Shown one piece after another: positions 30,874-41,900 of a DNA stretch of 64,000 bases (its first letter is position 1; each line of letters starts with the position of its first letter). The notes beneath the pieces were generated by a model, which saw only the letters and a program-made list of their open reading frames with translations, was not told the DNA's origin and made no database searches. Origin of the DNA: Rhynchopus euleeides. Lineage: Eukaryota; Euglenozoa; Diplonemea; Diplonemida; Diplonemidae. The DNA lies in contig OY723303.1 in the NCBI GenBank assembly GCA_963210315.1, forward strand, positions 1,798,001 through 1,862,000. The letters run 5' to 3'. The position numbers and the translations under genes were made by a program.

Positions 30874-31767
30874 ATGCCGCAGTTGATGCGTCAGCTGTGT
30901 GCGGCAATGCTGCTCCTCAACAGCTTCAGCGAAGCGGGTCAAGATGTCTTCTTCAGAACGGGGGGTTTGACTGGTGCTACCTCGGACGATCCGTTCCTGG
31001 GCTCATGCTACAAAGTGGGGCAACAGCAATCGACTTCCATAAGCAGCAGAAGATGGATCGGGCGAGTATATAAAATAACTTGCAGCACGACAGACGTGGG
31101 TAAGATTTCCATTCTCACCAACCGCATCTTTAACCCTGACCCGTGGTTTGTGCAGCGTGTTGAGACGGAATCCTACCCGCTGCTCACCACCTTAGTGTCG
31201 AGTGAAGGAACGTCACTCAAAAACATGCAGTACCGCTCGTTGTGGCACGGTGAGTCGAGCACAAGGGACGGGTTTCCGTCTGTGTTTGCAGGCTCGACTT
31301 GGGAGAAGGCATACCAGCACCGCGGAGTTACGCCTGGCTCATCCGGGTATGCGGTCAGGGTCGTGACCGGCGACTTGTCCGGGGCTGGGAGCAGTGGCCG
31401 TCTGACGCTCACGTGCCTGTACACCACGACGTCGAGAACGGTCACGTTGGATGATCACGGCGAGCACAACGATGTCCACATCGCCTACTGCCCCCGTGTG
31501 CAGGGTGAAGAGCTGTTCATGCTGGAGTTTACGTGTGAGAGCAGCTGCGAATGGCTTGCGCAGTCCGTGCACGTTGGCCCAACTTCGAGCTATATTTCTG
31601 CCGACATCAAAAAGACCGTGTTGCCGTACATTGCACTCACCTGGGATGGCAACAGGGACGGAAGCTTTTGGCTCGACACAAACGATGATGCTTCGCACAA
31701 AGGGTTCCCATGGTCACGGGGAAGCCAGGTACTCGGTTTGTGGAGTGTGGTGAAACCAAGCAACTGA
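30874..31767 (+). CDS. Orphan secreted protein
   Basis: A 297-residue, single-exon protein. The N-terminus has a basic start and a hydrophobic core (MRQLCAAMLLLNSFSEAG) that reads as a signal peptide, whether translation starts at Met1 or Met5. The mature part has several Cys that could form disulphides, and a beta-rich pattern of alternating Thr/Ser/Val. Near the C-terminus, TWDGNRDGSFWLDTNDD gives Asp-rich turns that might bind calcium. No transmembrane segment or GPI signal is evident. No family is recognised. It probably enters the secretory route; its role is unknown. A clean CCCCACAG acceptor sits just before the ATG. Confidence 0.65.
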   Translation: MPQLMRQLCAAMLLLNSFSEAGQDVFFRTGGLTGATSDDPFLGSCYKVGQQQSTSISSRRWIGRVYKITCSTTDVGKISILTNRIFNPDPWFVQRVETESYPLLTTLVSSEGTSLKNMQYRSLWHGESSTRDGFPSVFAGSTWEKAYQHRGVTPGSSGYAVRVVTGDLSGAGSSGRLTLTCLYTTTSRTVTLDDHGEHNDVHIAYCPRVQGEELFMLEFTCESSCEWLAQSVHVGPTSSYISADIKKTVLPYIALTWDGNRDGSFWLDTNDDASHKGFPWSRGSQVLGLWSVVKPSN

Positions 31768-32636
31768 TGTGGGTGTCGCTGTGCACTGCCGCGTGTTCGG
31801 CCAACGTACACGGCGCGCACATGCCGGCCATGCCTGCCGCTGCCCCTCACCACCCCCTCGCCCCGTTCCCCAAGGCAACCAGGTGATGTGCCGTGCGCAT
31901 TGTTGTTGTTGTTGTTGTTGTTGCTGTGTACCACAGGTGTCATTTCTTCTTGTCGACGCACACCTGCCCCAGCCTTTCGTCTTGAGCGCGTTGAAGCGCA
32001 TCCTCCCAACACCCCCCCCCCCGTGTGGGAACAATCCACAGAACTCTTCCCGACCCTGACCCTCCCAACCCCCCCTCTCTCTCTCGAACTTGTCTTATTC
32101 CAATGCTACCATAACCGTGCCAACCGCGCTGACCGGGAAGAGGGACTGTGCTGTTGCTTGCTTTTGTTTGCTACCCACAGCCAGGGATTTCACTGGTCTT
32201 CCAGGGGGGTCCACAGCCAGGAAGATTTTTTTAAACTGCCAGAATTTTTTTTTCGCGCAGGCGAGGCGCGCCCGGAGGGCACGTACATACCACAAATCAC
32301 AAACCCGCACCCCTACAGTCATACCTGAAGGTTATTCTGACAAAAAAGCGGCCAAAAACCCGGTACTTATACTCAGTTTTTTCTTGGTTTTTGTGACCTG
32401 TTTCACCCCATTATTTTGGGCCGTGCGCACCGCAGGTGACCCGAAAAACACCGAAAACGGCATGTTTCGGAACATTGGAATCCATGGTGCCCCGGACGTG
32501 TTCTGCGGATGAGTCCATCTTTTATTAGACCCGGTACAGAAACACGAGAAAACGTGGGAATATGCAGTTTGACCCTGGAGAAGAGAGTGGTGCACCCTTA
32601 GAGGTGGTCCAGAGAATGCAAAGAGGTCCACAGGGG

Positions 32637-32700
32637 GGTCTGGGGGGCGGAGCCCCCCAGCCGCCGGAGGCCACGGTAGCGAACACCTGTTCCTTGTGGG
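32637..32700 (-). repeat. Palindromic G/C repeat, copy 1
   Basis: Reverse-complement copy of the block GTGGCCTCCGGCGGCTGG followed by GGGGGGCTCCGCCCCCC and AGACCCCCC. The second part is a perfect hairpin with a TCC-type loop region. Confidence 0.9.
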
Positions 32701-33240
32701 GTACAGATTCTGTGGTGAGTTAGGTGCGTCCTCCTGATGAAGTCGTCGATCGCGAGAACACCCCACACGCCTGCTGCGGGTGTGGTGTGTCCTGCATGAT
32801 CTGCATAGCAAAGTTTCCTGCGTTGTTAGCACAACTCCAATCCAAAAAGTGTGGTTTGTGTCTGCATTGGCATCTTCCTGCAGAGGCGAGGTGCGGGTGT
32901 GTGGAGTGTGGGTCGCTGCGCACCGACCCACCTTATCCCTGCCCCATCCCGCCTCCCCCGCACCACAAATAGTGCAGGAAGAAAATCTTCCTGGGTGGCC
33001 GGCAGGGCTGTTCCTAACTGGGGGGCTTGTTCCCCACTTTCAGGATTCTGAACTTTTTTTCTAAGAATTTTTGTAAGGGGAAAAAAAGTTTTTTTCTAAG
33101 AATTTTGTTAGGGGATTTTTTTCTAAGGTTGTTTCGCAGAGGAAAAAACCTTTTCTAAGTTTTCCCCAGTCGACAGGGCGCGCACAAGGATGGAAGGGAA
33201 GTCTGTCCCACGTACCGTTCGCCTTGCTGGCCAACTGGAG

Positions 33241-33310
33241 AGCCAGACGTTCACTACCGTGGCCTCCGGCGGCTGGGGGGCTCCGCCCCCCAGACCCCCC
33301 TGTGGCGTAC
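33241..33310 (+). repeat. Palindromic G/C repeat, copy 2
   Basis: Reads GTTCACTACC, GTGGCCTCCGGCGGCTGG, GGGGGGCTCCGCCCCCC, AGACCCCCCTGTGGCGT. Confidence 0.9.
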
Positions 33311-33410
33311 GTCTCGTACTCAAGTCCTTCGAATCCCATCAGGTCGGGGTCCAACCACTCCAGTCGCCTCTGAGGACGCAGCCAACTCGCACAGAATCTG
33401 TACGCCCACA

Positions 33411-33480
33411 CGAACAGATGTTCGCTACCGTGGCCTCCGGCGGCTGGGGGGCTCCGCCCCCCAGACCCCCCATGTAGCGT
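33411..33480 (+). repeat. Palindromic G/C repeat, copy 3
   Basis: Same block as copy 2, about 170 bp further on, with flanks CAGATGTTCGCTACC and ATGTAGCGTGTGC. Confidence 0.9.
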
Positions 33481-34529
33481 GTGCCCGTCCATCTATCTCA
33501 CTTCCCTGGGTACAGTGCAGCGTAGGAGGTCAGCGCCGCATCCATGAAGCGCTTCTTCGAAGCCTGACTGACATCGGACAGGAGGTCGGGCTTCCCCACC
33601 TGGGAGGTACACTTGCCGCGTTCGCGACATGCGTGACACGCGACACGCTACCTGAAACGTGAGTGTGCCTTGCTAACACGGGCATTTCAACGGTCTGCCG
33701 ACGACCGTTCCCCAAACCAGTAAACCAGCAGTTTTGGAAAATCGGAGAGATCACCCTACTGCGCTGAATATGGTGCGCACCACTGCAAAAATCCCCGGGA
33801 GCTTTTGGGCTTTCAGACCTGAAGGGGCCAGCAGGGCCAGCGTCGGGGAGTGGCAGCTTTGTAACTGTCCTCCAGCTGCTGGCATGTCCAGCCCTGCGAG
33901 AGTGCCAAGGTGTATTGAGTCCCTGCGGAGCACAACCCCCGATGAGAACGAGTGCCAGATGATCCTCATTCATTTTCAGCTGTAACGCGCATGAGGGGCA
34001 CTCTCTGCCGCAAGCATCTCTGGGCATCACTCGAGAGCTGTCAATGATGACGCGGAGAGAAATCAGAGAAAAAGTCCCGCCTGACGGGCACGCGCCTGGA
34101 AACTGTGGGGGGGCGAGCAAAAAATCCCTTGTAAAAATTCTTAGAAAAAACCTGGTTCCCCGACCCAAAAAACCTGGAAAAAGGGCTCGTTCCCCGCCCA
34201 GGCCTGGTGGCCGGGCTTTTTTCTTTTTTTTTGATGATTTTTACCCCAAAATCTTCCCAGTGAAATCGCTGCCCACAGCACCCGTTGTTCTCGCCCTGTT
34301 CCCTTCCCGTGCCTTGCGGGGCTTTGTGTTCTCAGTGGGGGCGTTCGCTCTGTCAAACTGTGTGCAGGACATTTGCACTTGTGCAGTTCCGAGCGAAGAG
34401 ACCCCCAAGTCATTACTGTTCTTTTCTTATTGTTGTGTTCTCATCATTCACCCAGGTGATTTGGCAAATCGTGTGGCTTTTGGCACGATGCCCAATGTTC
34501 TCATTATTACGCACACGACCTTCGCGCGG

Positions 34530-34676
34530 AAAGTGTCATTCAGCTCTGCCAAACGTGCTCTACACACCACCCCCTTCATCAGGCAAGTGGGTTTGTAAGT
34601 GTGTGTGGAAGCGTCAACGCATCAAACGAAGTACCAAGTAGTAGAGGAAGAGCGGCAGAGTTGAAGTGACACTTTT
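34530..34676 (+). repeat. Conserved-core structured repeat, copy 4
   Basis: Ends AAAGTGTCATT and AAGTGACACTTT pair. The core GTGTGGAAGCGTCAACGCAT is at 34603-34622. The copy lies between two direct repeats of CCAGGTGATTTGGC...GTGTGGCTTTTGGC (34454 and 34680). Confidence 0.85.
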
Positions 34677-35553
34677 TCAACCAGGTGATTTGGCCTTTGT
34701 GTGGCTTTTGGCCAATAAGACCGCCCAACTCCGCCAAAGTCAGATCAGGTGGTTCAACCCAACCCACCCATACCCATTCTTGTGTTTTCGTTCTTGTTCG
34801 CCACGAATCAAAATATTCAGGCATCACGGTCGCGACTTCACGCACAACTTCGTCCTGCCCGTCTGCTGCCACAGCCATCAGAGTTCAGGTCAGATGGACG
34901 GTTTCCAGCCTCCAGGGCACAGTGCCCCTCGGGTCTTCATTTTTGGCGAATCTTTACGCTTCATTTCATCTCCCCAACGCCTGCCCAGATGACTGTGGAA
35001 AGGTATCACAGAGACACATGCTGTTGGCACGCCGACCAGCCTGGGACCAATCGATCCACATGGGCAGAACCTTCTTCTGTTGCTGGCGTCGATGCAGGGT
35101 CCCAGTGCGCAGAAAGCCAGTGCCAAATACTGACTGTGTCTCGAGAGTGAAAAGACGCAAGCACGAGAAAAATACCAGAGTCACATTCCCCGTGCATTGT
35201 TTTAAGGCAAGGTTGTTCCCGGTAGTCCACAGGGAGGGGACTGTGCCTTGTTCTTCGCGGCTGCTTCTGTGTGCAACGTGCTTGCCATAACTCATCAGGC
35301 TGCAGAGGGATGACGTGTCGGGTCCTCTTGGGATCGGCAGATGTACCGCCTGAAGCCCCCCCCCCACCTCCTGCCCTCCCATTCCCTGTGCTGAGCTGGT
35401 GCGTGAACCAGGCTCCTGGTGTCGAGCAGCAAGACTGTTGGCAGCGCATGTGTTCGTTCGCGAATTGCTTTGGATTTTTTTGACTTACAACTATTCCATC
35501 CTTGACCACAGGGGAGGGACCGGGGTGCCGACCGGAGGCAGCAGGGGTACACC

Positions 35554-37320
35554 ATGGCGACATTCTCCCTCCTCGTCGCAGCCGATGTCGCGGGCGACAA
35601 GCAGAACTTCGAGATCGGGTTTGTCGGGCAGCCTGGGCTGAGCGAGGTGGAGGTGGCGATCTGCGACACCTACGGGGCCGCCTTCCCTGGGCACCCCTTC
35701 AACATCGGCAAGCTGCAGCTCTACGACGAGACGCTCGGCAAGTGGTCCGACCTCCGCTCCGTGTCGCAGCTGAAGGACTACATGCAGCTCTACGCCTTCA
35801 ACAGGGGGGTGCTTGAGGTCCAGAAGCCCATCCCTCCGCCGCGGAAGCTGGCCGCAGTCCAGGTGCCGTCATACCGGGGGTCGTCCCCGCCAGGCCCTGT
35901 GCGGTCGATGCACAGCACGGGGGGGCTGAGCTCTGCGGGTGCTCTGGCGCAAGGCGGTGCCGGTGCCGTGTCGCACCAGAGCCTGCCGCTGGGGAATGCG
36001 CCGCCCCCGACGCTGTCGGACAACGCATCGCATGAGGAGAAGGTGCGTGCAGTGTTCGATGAGCTGGATGTGAACAACAACCGTGCGATCGAGCCGGAGG
36101 AGTTCCGCAGGGGGTTCCGGGCGCACTCCTTCGACTTCAGCCCGGCGACCGTCGCCGACCTGTTTGCGAAGGCGGACACCAACCACGACGGGATGCTGTC
36201 GCTGGCGGAGTTCCAGAGGTTCTGCGAGATGTACCCCACCCTGCTGGACTCGCTGTACTTCCGCATCCGGGACTACTGGGAGGACTTCCGCCAGCAGCAG
36301 GCAATCAAGGCGGCGCGCGACTCCCTCGAGGGGAACAAGGAGGGCGAGCGCCAGGCACACGCGGCACACGTCGAGGCGCAGCACGCCACCACAGCCCAGG
36401 TATACGGCACGGGTGCATTGGGCTCTTTTTGTCACCCCCCCACACCCACACACCCACGCCCCCACACACGCCACCTGCCGCAGGAACGGAAGCTCACAGC
36501 TGCAGAGGCGGCTGTCGCTGAGGCGGTCGACTCCGAGAGCCGTGCCAAGGCAAAGCTCGGCGACATCCAGCGCGAGCTCGATGCCTACCTGAGGGAGCGG
36601 GCGCAGAAGGCGCAGGAGCTGGAGCTGGCGAAGGAGCGTGAAAGGCAACGCGTGGCATCGCACGGCGAGGCACAGCGCGACACAGACGCTGCGGAGCAGC
36701 GCCTTGCCTGGCAGGAGGCGGAGCAGGCCAAGATGCAGGACAGGGAGAGGCAGGCGCAGAACGCTGTTGCGGAGGCGCAGCGCGAGACGGAACGCGCCAG
36801 GCGACTGGAGCAGGAGGCCTCGGCAGACCTGGACAGCGCGAGGGATCGCGAGCAGCAGGCCAACCAGGCGCTGATGGAGGAGAAGCGCCAGACGGAGCTG
36901 GCTGTGGAGCGCCTCAAGCAGTGCGAGATGGAGCTGAACCAGAAGGTGGCGTATGAGCGTGAGCTGCACCACTCCGTGCAGGAGGCGCTGGGGGAGCTGG
37001 AGCAGGAGAAGCGGCTGCGGGATGAGGATGAGCGGGCGCTGCAGGGCGCGCGTGACCAGGAGCGGGTGGCCCACCTTGCGCATCTCGAATCGCAGCGCTC
37101 CATCGAGGAGCAGGAGAAGAAGATGCTTGCCATCGAGGCGGAGAGGCAGGCCGCTCTGCAGCGGCGGCGCCAGGTGGAGGAGCAGGAGCGCCCCCTGCTT
37201 GAGCAAGAGGTGCGCCTGCGCGAGCAGCGCGAGAGCCTCGAGGAGAAGGAGTTCAAGCTGCGTAAGGAGGCCTCGGCGTTCCACAGCATGCGTGGTGTCC
37301 CGCGTGCGCCGCGGGGGTGA
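35554..37320 (+). CDS. BILBO1: BILBO1-like flagellar pocket collar protein
   Basis: Two exons, 35554-36399 and 36484-37320; the 84-nt intron starts GTATAC and ends CGCAG and is a multiple of three. The protein is about 560 residues. Residues 1-90 form a compact domain (FSLLVAADVAGDKQNFEIGF, then LYDETLGKWSDL and YMQLYAFNRG) resembling the ubiquitin-like N-terminal domain of BILBO1. Two canonical EF-hands follow: DVNNNRAIEPEE (172-183) and DTNHDGMLSLAE (208-219). RIRDYWEDFRQQQ leads into a continuous coiled coil to near residue 545. Order, spacing and length (T. brucei BILBO1 is about 587 residues, from memory) match well. In trypanosomes it builds the collar at the neck of the flagellar pocket. 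A generic EF-hand/coiled-coil protein is the alternative. Confidence 0.8.
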   Translation: MATFSLLVAADVAGDKQNFEIGFVGQPGLSEVEVAICDTYGAAFPGHPFNIGKLQLYDETLGKWSDLRSVSQLKDYMQLYAFNRGVLEVQKPIPPPRKLAAVQVPSYRGSSPPGPVRSMHSTGGLSSAGALAQGGAGAVSHQSLPLGNAPPPTLSDNASHEEKVRAVFDELDVNNNRAIEPEEFRRGFRAHSFDFSPATVADLFAKADTNHDGMLSLAEFQRFCEMYPTLLDSLYFRIRDYWEDFRQQQAIKAARDSLEGNKEGERQAHAAHVEAQHATTAQVYGTGALGSFCHPPTPTHPRPHTRHLPQERKLTAAEAAVAEAVDSESRAKAKLGDIQRELDAYLRERAQKAQELELAKERERQRVASHGEAQRDTDAAEQRLAWQEAEQAKMQDRERQAQNAVAEAQRETERARRLEQEASADLDSARDREQQANQALMEEKRQTELAVERLKQCEMELNQKVAYERELHHSVQEALGELEQEKRLRDEDERALQGARDQERVAHLAHLESQRSIEEQEKKMLAIEAERQAALQRRRQVEEQERPLLEQEVRLREQRESLEEKEFKLRKEASAFHSMRGVPRAPRG

Positions 37321-38988
37321 TGGAGGGAGAGGGGAGGGGGGGGGGGGAGGCGGTTTTGCAGGGCGGCAGCCCAAAATGTGTGTTTTGTGTAGAAGCGCCA
37401 GCAGCGTCGCATCGAGGGTTTGCGTCGCATGCAAATGGGGGGGTGGGTGGGTGGGGCTTGGGATTGAACGGGGTGGTTCGTTGTGGTTTATTCGCAGCCA
37501 TGGCGTGGTGGGAGCCAAAAAAAAGGGTTCACACATTGCCACAGACGGCGTCAAATGTGCACTGTGCGCGACGCGAATTCCCCTCCGCCTTTTTATCAGG
37601 ACGAAAGAGGTGAGAGGCGTCACTTTTCACACAGCTACGGGCGGCGAAGCGTATGCGAAAGTCACGGGAAAAAAAAGGTAACGAAAAATGCAATGCTGCG
37701 GATAAATTGCTTGAATTTCCCTCCTCCCCCATGTGTTTTTTTTGCCCCATGTGTAGATTCCGTTCCCCCTATACCGTGTAGATCTTGTCGTGCCCCCCCC
37801 ACCCCCACCCACCCACCTACCCACCCGACCTGGGCCAAGTTCCCCCGCCCCCCCGCCCCCACTCATGCGTGTTGTTGTTTTACCCACCCTCGAATTCTAA
37901 AAGGGGCCACGGTGCATGGGTGAGCGGTGTTTTTGTCTGATGGGGTTTAGAGGTTGTTCGGCACTTGTTCTGTCCCAGCCAAGGTGCCAAGGTGCCCCCT
38001 CCGGCTGAGACCCTACCACCCCGCCTTCCTGCTCAAAAAAAGCGTCAAAAGCCAGGCCACTGCCAGCCTGCCACCCGGGTCGGTTGCCTGAGAGTTGCAC
38101 CAACGCGGGCCTGAGGATATATTTGTTGTTAGAAAAGCACGTCACCCGGCTGTATGTGCATGTCGGTGCATCCAGGCTGTGTGTGTGTGGTGGCTGCACC
38201 GACACACCCAGCATGACACCCTGCTGTTCCACATCAGGACCGCTGCCACCCCCACCGCCCCTGAGCAAAAGCTTGGTTTCAGCCAGGGATAGCAAGTTAT
38301 CGATTAGCTCGCTCCTCCCCCACCCCCTCCCCCAAGCCCCCCAGGAATCCCTCAAGGAGGGTATTCCGTTGAAAAGTGGCGTGTGTTTCTCAGCAACACT
38401 TCGACGTGGGTGGACAGTGTGACGTGCTTTGTTGCGTGCCTCCTCGCGTTGCATCTCCCCACGCACAGCACTGCCCTGAGCAGGAGTGTGTGTGTGGAAG
38501 CGTCAACACATCGAAGGAAGCACACATAAAAATACATAGAAGGAGCGTAGGTGACACCCTTTTCTTACCCATTTCCCCTGACACCGCGGTGTCCACTTTG
38601 ACACCACCACCACCACCCCACACACCACAGGGACCACAGAAGGTATCACAGGTGCGTGCGTGCGCCCTGTGCAGCCTTCCCTCCCACCCCACCTCGGGCA
38701 AAAAAAAGGGGCATCAGTCACCGGAGGGCAGGGTCATCAGACTCGCTGGCGAGAGGGGGCGGCGGTGACAGTGTGCGCGCAGCAGCACACACCCTGCAGT
38801 AAAGCACCCCGGCAGGAGGGTGTCAGGCGCGCCGGGGAGGGGGGGCGGGCGCGGGGGGCCGGGGGGGTGCGGGGTCCCTCCCACCCCCCCCGCCCTCCCC
38901 CCCACCACCACCCCGGCGCCTGGCGGCGGCGCCGTTCCAACCGAACCTCTCCGCTTAGAGGAGGGGTCTGGGTGGTCGGGCTGTCCAG
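37321..38988. other. Intergenic region between BILBO1 and PAF1
   Basis: Has G runs near 37335 and 37439, C-rich DNA at 37793-37862, one conserved-core repeat (38414-38562) and a strongly G/C-rich stretch at 38820-38940 before the PAF1 start. No gene is recognised. Confidence 0.5.
38414..38562 (+). repeat. Conserved-core structured repeat, copy 5
   Basis: Core GTGTGGAAGCGTCAACACAT at 38492-38511 with one change from consensus. It shares ACGTGCTTTGTTGCG and GCACTGCCCTGAGCAGGAGT with copy 2. Ends carry AGTGTGAC and GGTGACACC. Confidence 0.8.
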
Positions 38989-41900
38989 ATGCCGGAGAAG
39001 GACAAGGATGATGTTTCCCAGGTGAGCGGCGCGCCGTCGAGCGGTATGTAAACTACATGCGGGAGGGAAATATGGGGGTCCCAGAAAAGCGGTTCCCATA
39101 TGGGGGAAAAAATGGCTGAAATATGGGGAAGTGGAAGGGGAATATGGGGGGCCTGGGTGGTCTCAGCTGAATGGGCCCTCCGCTGCGGCCTGATTTTGGC
39201 AAGCTCCTCTGTAGTCCAAACACCCGCCAAGTTCAAGCTATATCATATATCAGGTGGAGATTGCATCACCCAGCACCTTCGGTGCATCGCCAACAAAGAC
39301 GGTAGAGGTTGTAGAGTTTGACTCACAGGCGCATGATTTCTCATCCGCGCTGGGAAACTGGGCACCTCCTTGAGCCCCCACTTTTATTCATGGTCAATCA
39401 ATAATTCACGGTCTGACTTCTGTACTCGCTCCAACATGGCTACCAACAAGTTGCACACCGGCAAGGGTGGTGCATCAGGCTTCACAACCTCGGTGATCGC
39501 GGTGACGGGGTCGGTCTGTATGCCAGGGTGGTTGGGATGCGAAGAGCCTCCGCCTCAGCGGCCACTCGGGATCCTGCCGTCGCAGCTCCGCAGCGACCTC
39601 GTGCGGCAGTCGTGGAGCCGCAAAAACGACTGGGAATCGATGATGCGACATCAGACAGGTGTAGGGAAGTACAATGTTGGGTGAAAATACAATGCACCAT
39701 ACGAGAAACGGTGATGGGTTGGCGCAGCACTGCGATTATCACATCAGCCGCCCACTCACTATCGTCAGTCCAGGGGCGGGCACGAGGGTGCGCACGACCT
39801 GAGCCAGCACGCCAGGATCACGCTTACAACCGACCCTGTGACGAGACGGTTCCACACGTGTCTCCACGGCGGAGTGGGGTGCTTTGGCAAACACCTTCTG
39901 CTTGCGAGAAAAGGGGGGTTGGGGGTGGGAGGCACAAGGCCAATATTCCCTCTTCGAATTCCTCCCCCGCCCCCCCCCCCCCCCCTATTGACTCCATCCC
40001 CGCTGCCCCAACCCAACGCCACAACACCACAGTGGCCGCAATCGATGAGAACGATGATCACCGTTCTGTGCTGACCGGTGTCGCCAGCGCCAGCAATATC
40101 TCTGCTGCGTCGATCGGGGTATGTGCCACCTCCTGTCTGGAGGGACGTCTGGAGGCTGCGTGGTGCGTAGTCAGCTGTGCATGCGGGGTAATCCCAAGGG
40201 CATTGTTGGTTCTGCACACCCTGTTGCGTCTTTTCGAGGTGCAAGGTGGGAGGGGGAGGGGGCACCCACACGTGTTGTGTAGCGGTCCGCCCCTGACGAT
40301 CACCGCATGCGAGCGATATATGCACACACATCGCACAACACAACAGACCTACGACCAGTCGATTGTCTCTGGCAGATCTGTCACCGCGTTCAGTCCCATG
40401 AGCCACAGTGTGGCGGGCGCAGGTATGGCTGGGAAGAGGCTGGTTGCGTGATAGGGTTGGGTCTCTGCGTTTTGTTTGCACTGACGTCTCCTTGTGGTAG
40501 CGCAGCAAAAAAAAAGTCTGGAAAAGGGGGGAAAACACCACAGCGCGCTTTTCATGTCATATCATGTCATGTCATTGGTGCAGAAAACCCCACACGCAAC
40601 CCACACGCACAGACTTCCCTGCAGGGCAGTTCTTTGGAGGGCAGTCCACAGGGTTCACTGTCATCAGTGAAGACGGCACCGACGCATACCCGGAGACAGG
40701 GGAGAGCGTGTCGGTGTCGGGGGGGCCGTCGATCTCCGCGTCGGGGAGTGCAGTCAGCGCGCCGAGCATCACCAGTATGTGTTTTGCCCTCCGCTTTTTG
40801 TTTGTCACCCGCCCGACCATCGCAATCTTCCCACCCCTGCCTCACAGGTCCCACAGCGGTGTCGCATTCAGCTCCCAGCACGCGGGCGAGCCAGAATGAG
40901 CCCGCTAGCTTCGCTGGGGAGTCGAGGTTTGGTGACGATTCGGTCGTCTCCGGGGCCCCTGTGTCTGCCAAGTCGGCGCCGAGCCGGACGTATGCCGGTG
41001 ACACGACACGCTACGAAGGCTCTGAGATTTCCGGCATTTCTGGCGTGCCCCGCTCTGCAGAGTTCTCCGCACTGAGCAGAACAAGTATGTCCAAACTGAT
41101 CAGGAGGCGTCGAGCGTGTCTTGGGTGCGCTTATCAGGCTCCAACAGCGACAAAACCTCTTTGTGCATTTGCCTTGGCGCCTTGTGTCGCAGTGTGCCAA
41201 CACAAGCAAACGCTGCCACACCGCCGTCTCCACCTACACACCCCTCCCCCACCCACTCAAACAGTCCACCCTATGGAAGGTCACTCCCGCCCTCCGAGCA
41301 TGGCTGGTGTGGTATGTCGCAATATTTGCCACGGGGCTGGCTGTGCGCGGTGAGGGGAACGGTTCGGGGGGGATGGGGTATTTTTTGCCACGTGTGAACT
41401 CTCCACGCGGCAAACCCCACCACCACCACCACCACCACCACCCCCTACACAGGAGACATCCTCCGTCCCGAGCTTCCCTGCCCGCTCCATCGGCGCACGC
41501 TCTGTCGGGGGTGGCGGCGAGTCAGTCGTCTCCTTCGGTGCAGCAACCTCCTTCCCCGCCCCCAGCGTCGCATCCCACCACGAGTCGACGACACACTGGG
41601 AAGGTGGTGCCTCCGTCGTCTCCAGCGTCAAGCAGGAGCCAGGCGCCGGGGGGTCCACGCTGTCCGCTGTCTCCGGTGACCCCGGCAAGGTGCCGGAGTC
41701 TGTGGTGTCACTCCGCAGCGCGGGTGTCGCGTCCGGCGTGCCGTCAGCAAAGGGTCCTGGGTCTGTCGCCGCATCCGTGGTCCCATCGGTGCCGCCTTCA
41801 GTGGTTCCCTCCGCCGTCCCCTCCGTCGCCACCTCGGTCGCACTCAACGCGGAGGTGAAGCAGGAGATTGGCTCCCGAGTCTCCGGGGTGCATTCCGTCG

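Larger units (their letters stand above)
33000..34215. mobile_element. Possible degenerate TIR element containing two palindromic repeats
   Basis: At the left, TTTTTTTCTAAGAATTTTTG is repeated in degenerate tandem (33053-33165). At the right, 34121-34155 holds the inverse, TAAAAATTCTTAGAAAAAA. Outside these, GGCCGG and GGGAAC blocks also match in inverse order. The arms are diverged and no target duplication is clear. Confidence 0.35.
31768..35553. other. Repeat-rich intergenic region before BILBO1
   Basis: No gene is recognised in 3.8 kb. It contains a (TTG)n run at about 31900-31923, three copies of the palindromic repeat (32637, 33241, 33411), an inverted-repeat region (33000-34215), and one conserved-core repeat (34530-34676) flanked by direct repeats. 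Confidence 0.6.

Noticed and set aside
33411..33480. GC hairpins as bacterial-type terminators
   Set aside because: No T run follows, copies lie in both orientations away from gene ends, and the host is eukaryotic.
35869..37623. Minus-strand frame of about 580 codons opposite BILBO1
   Set aside because: The product is runs of Leu and Arg, the antisense of a Glu/Gln-rich coiled coil; it also crosses the intron.
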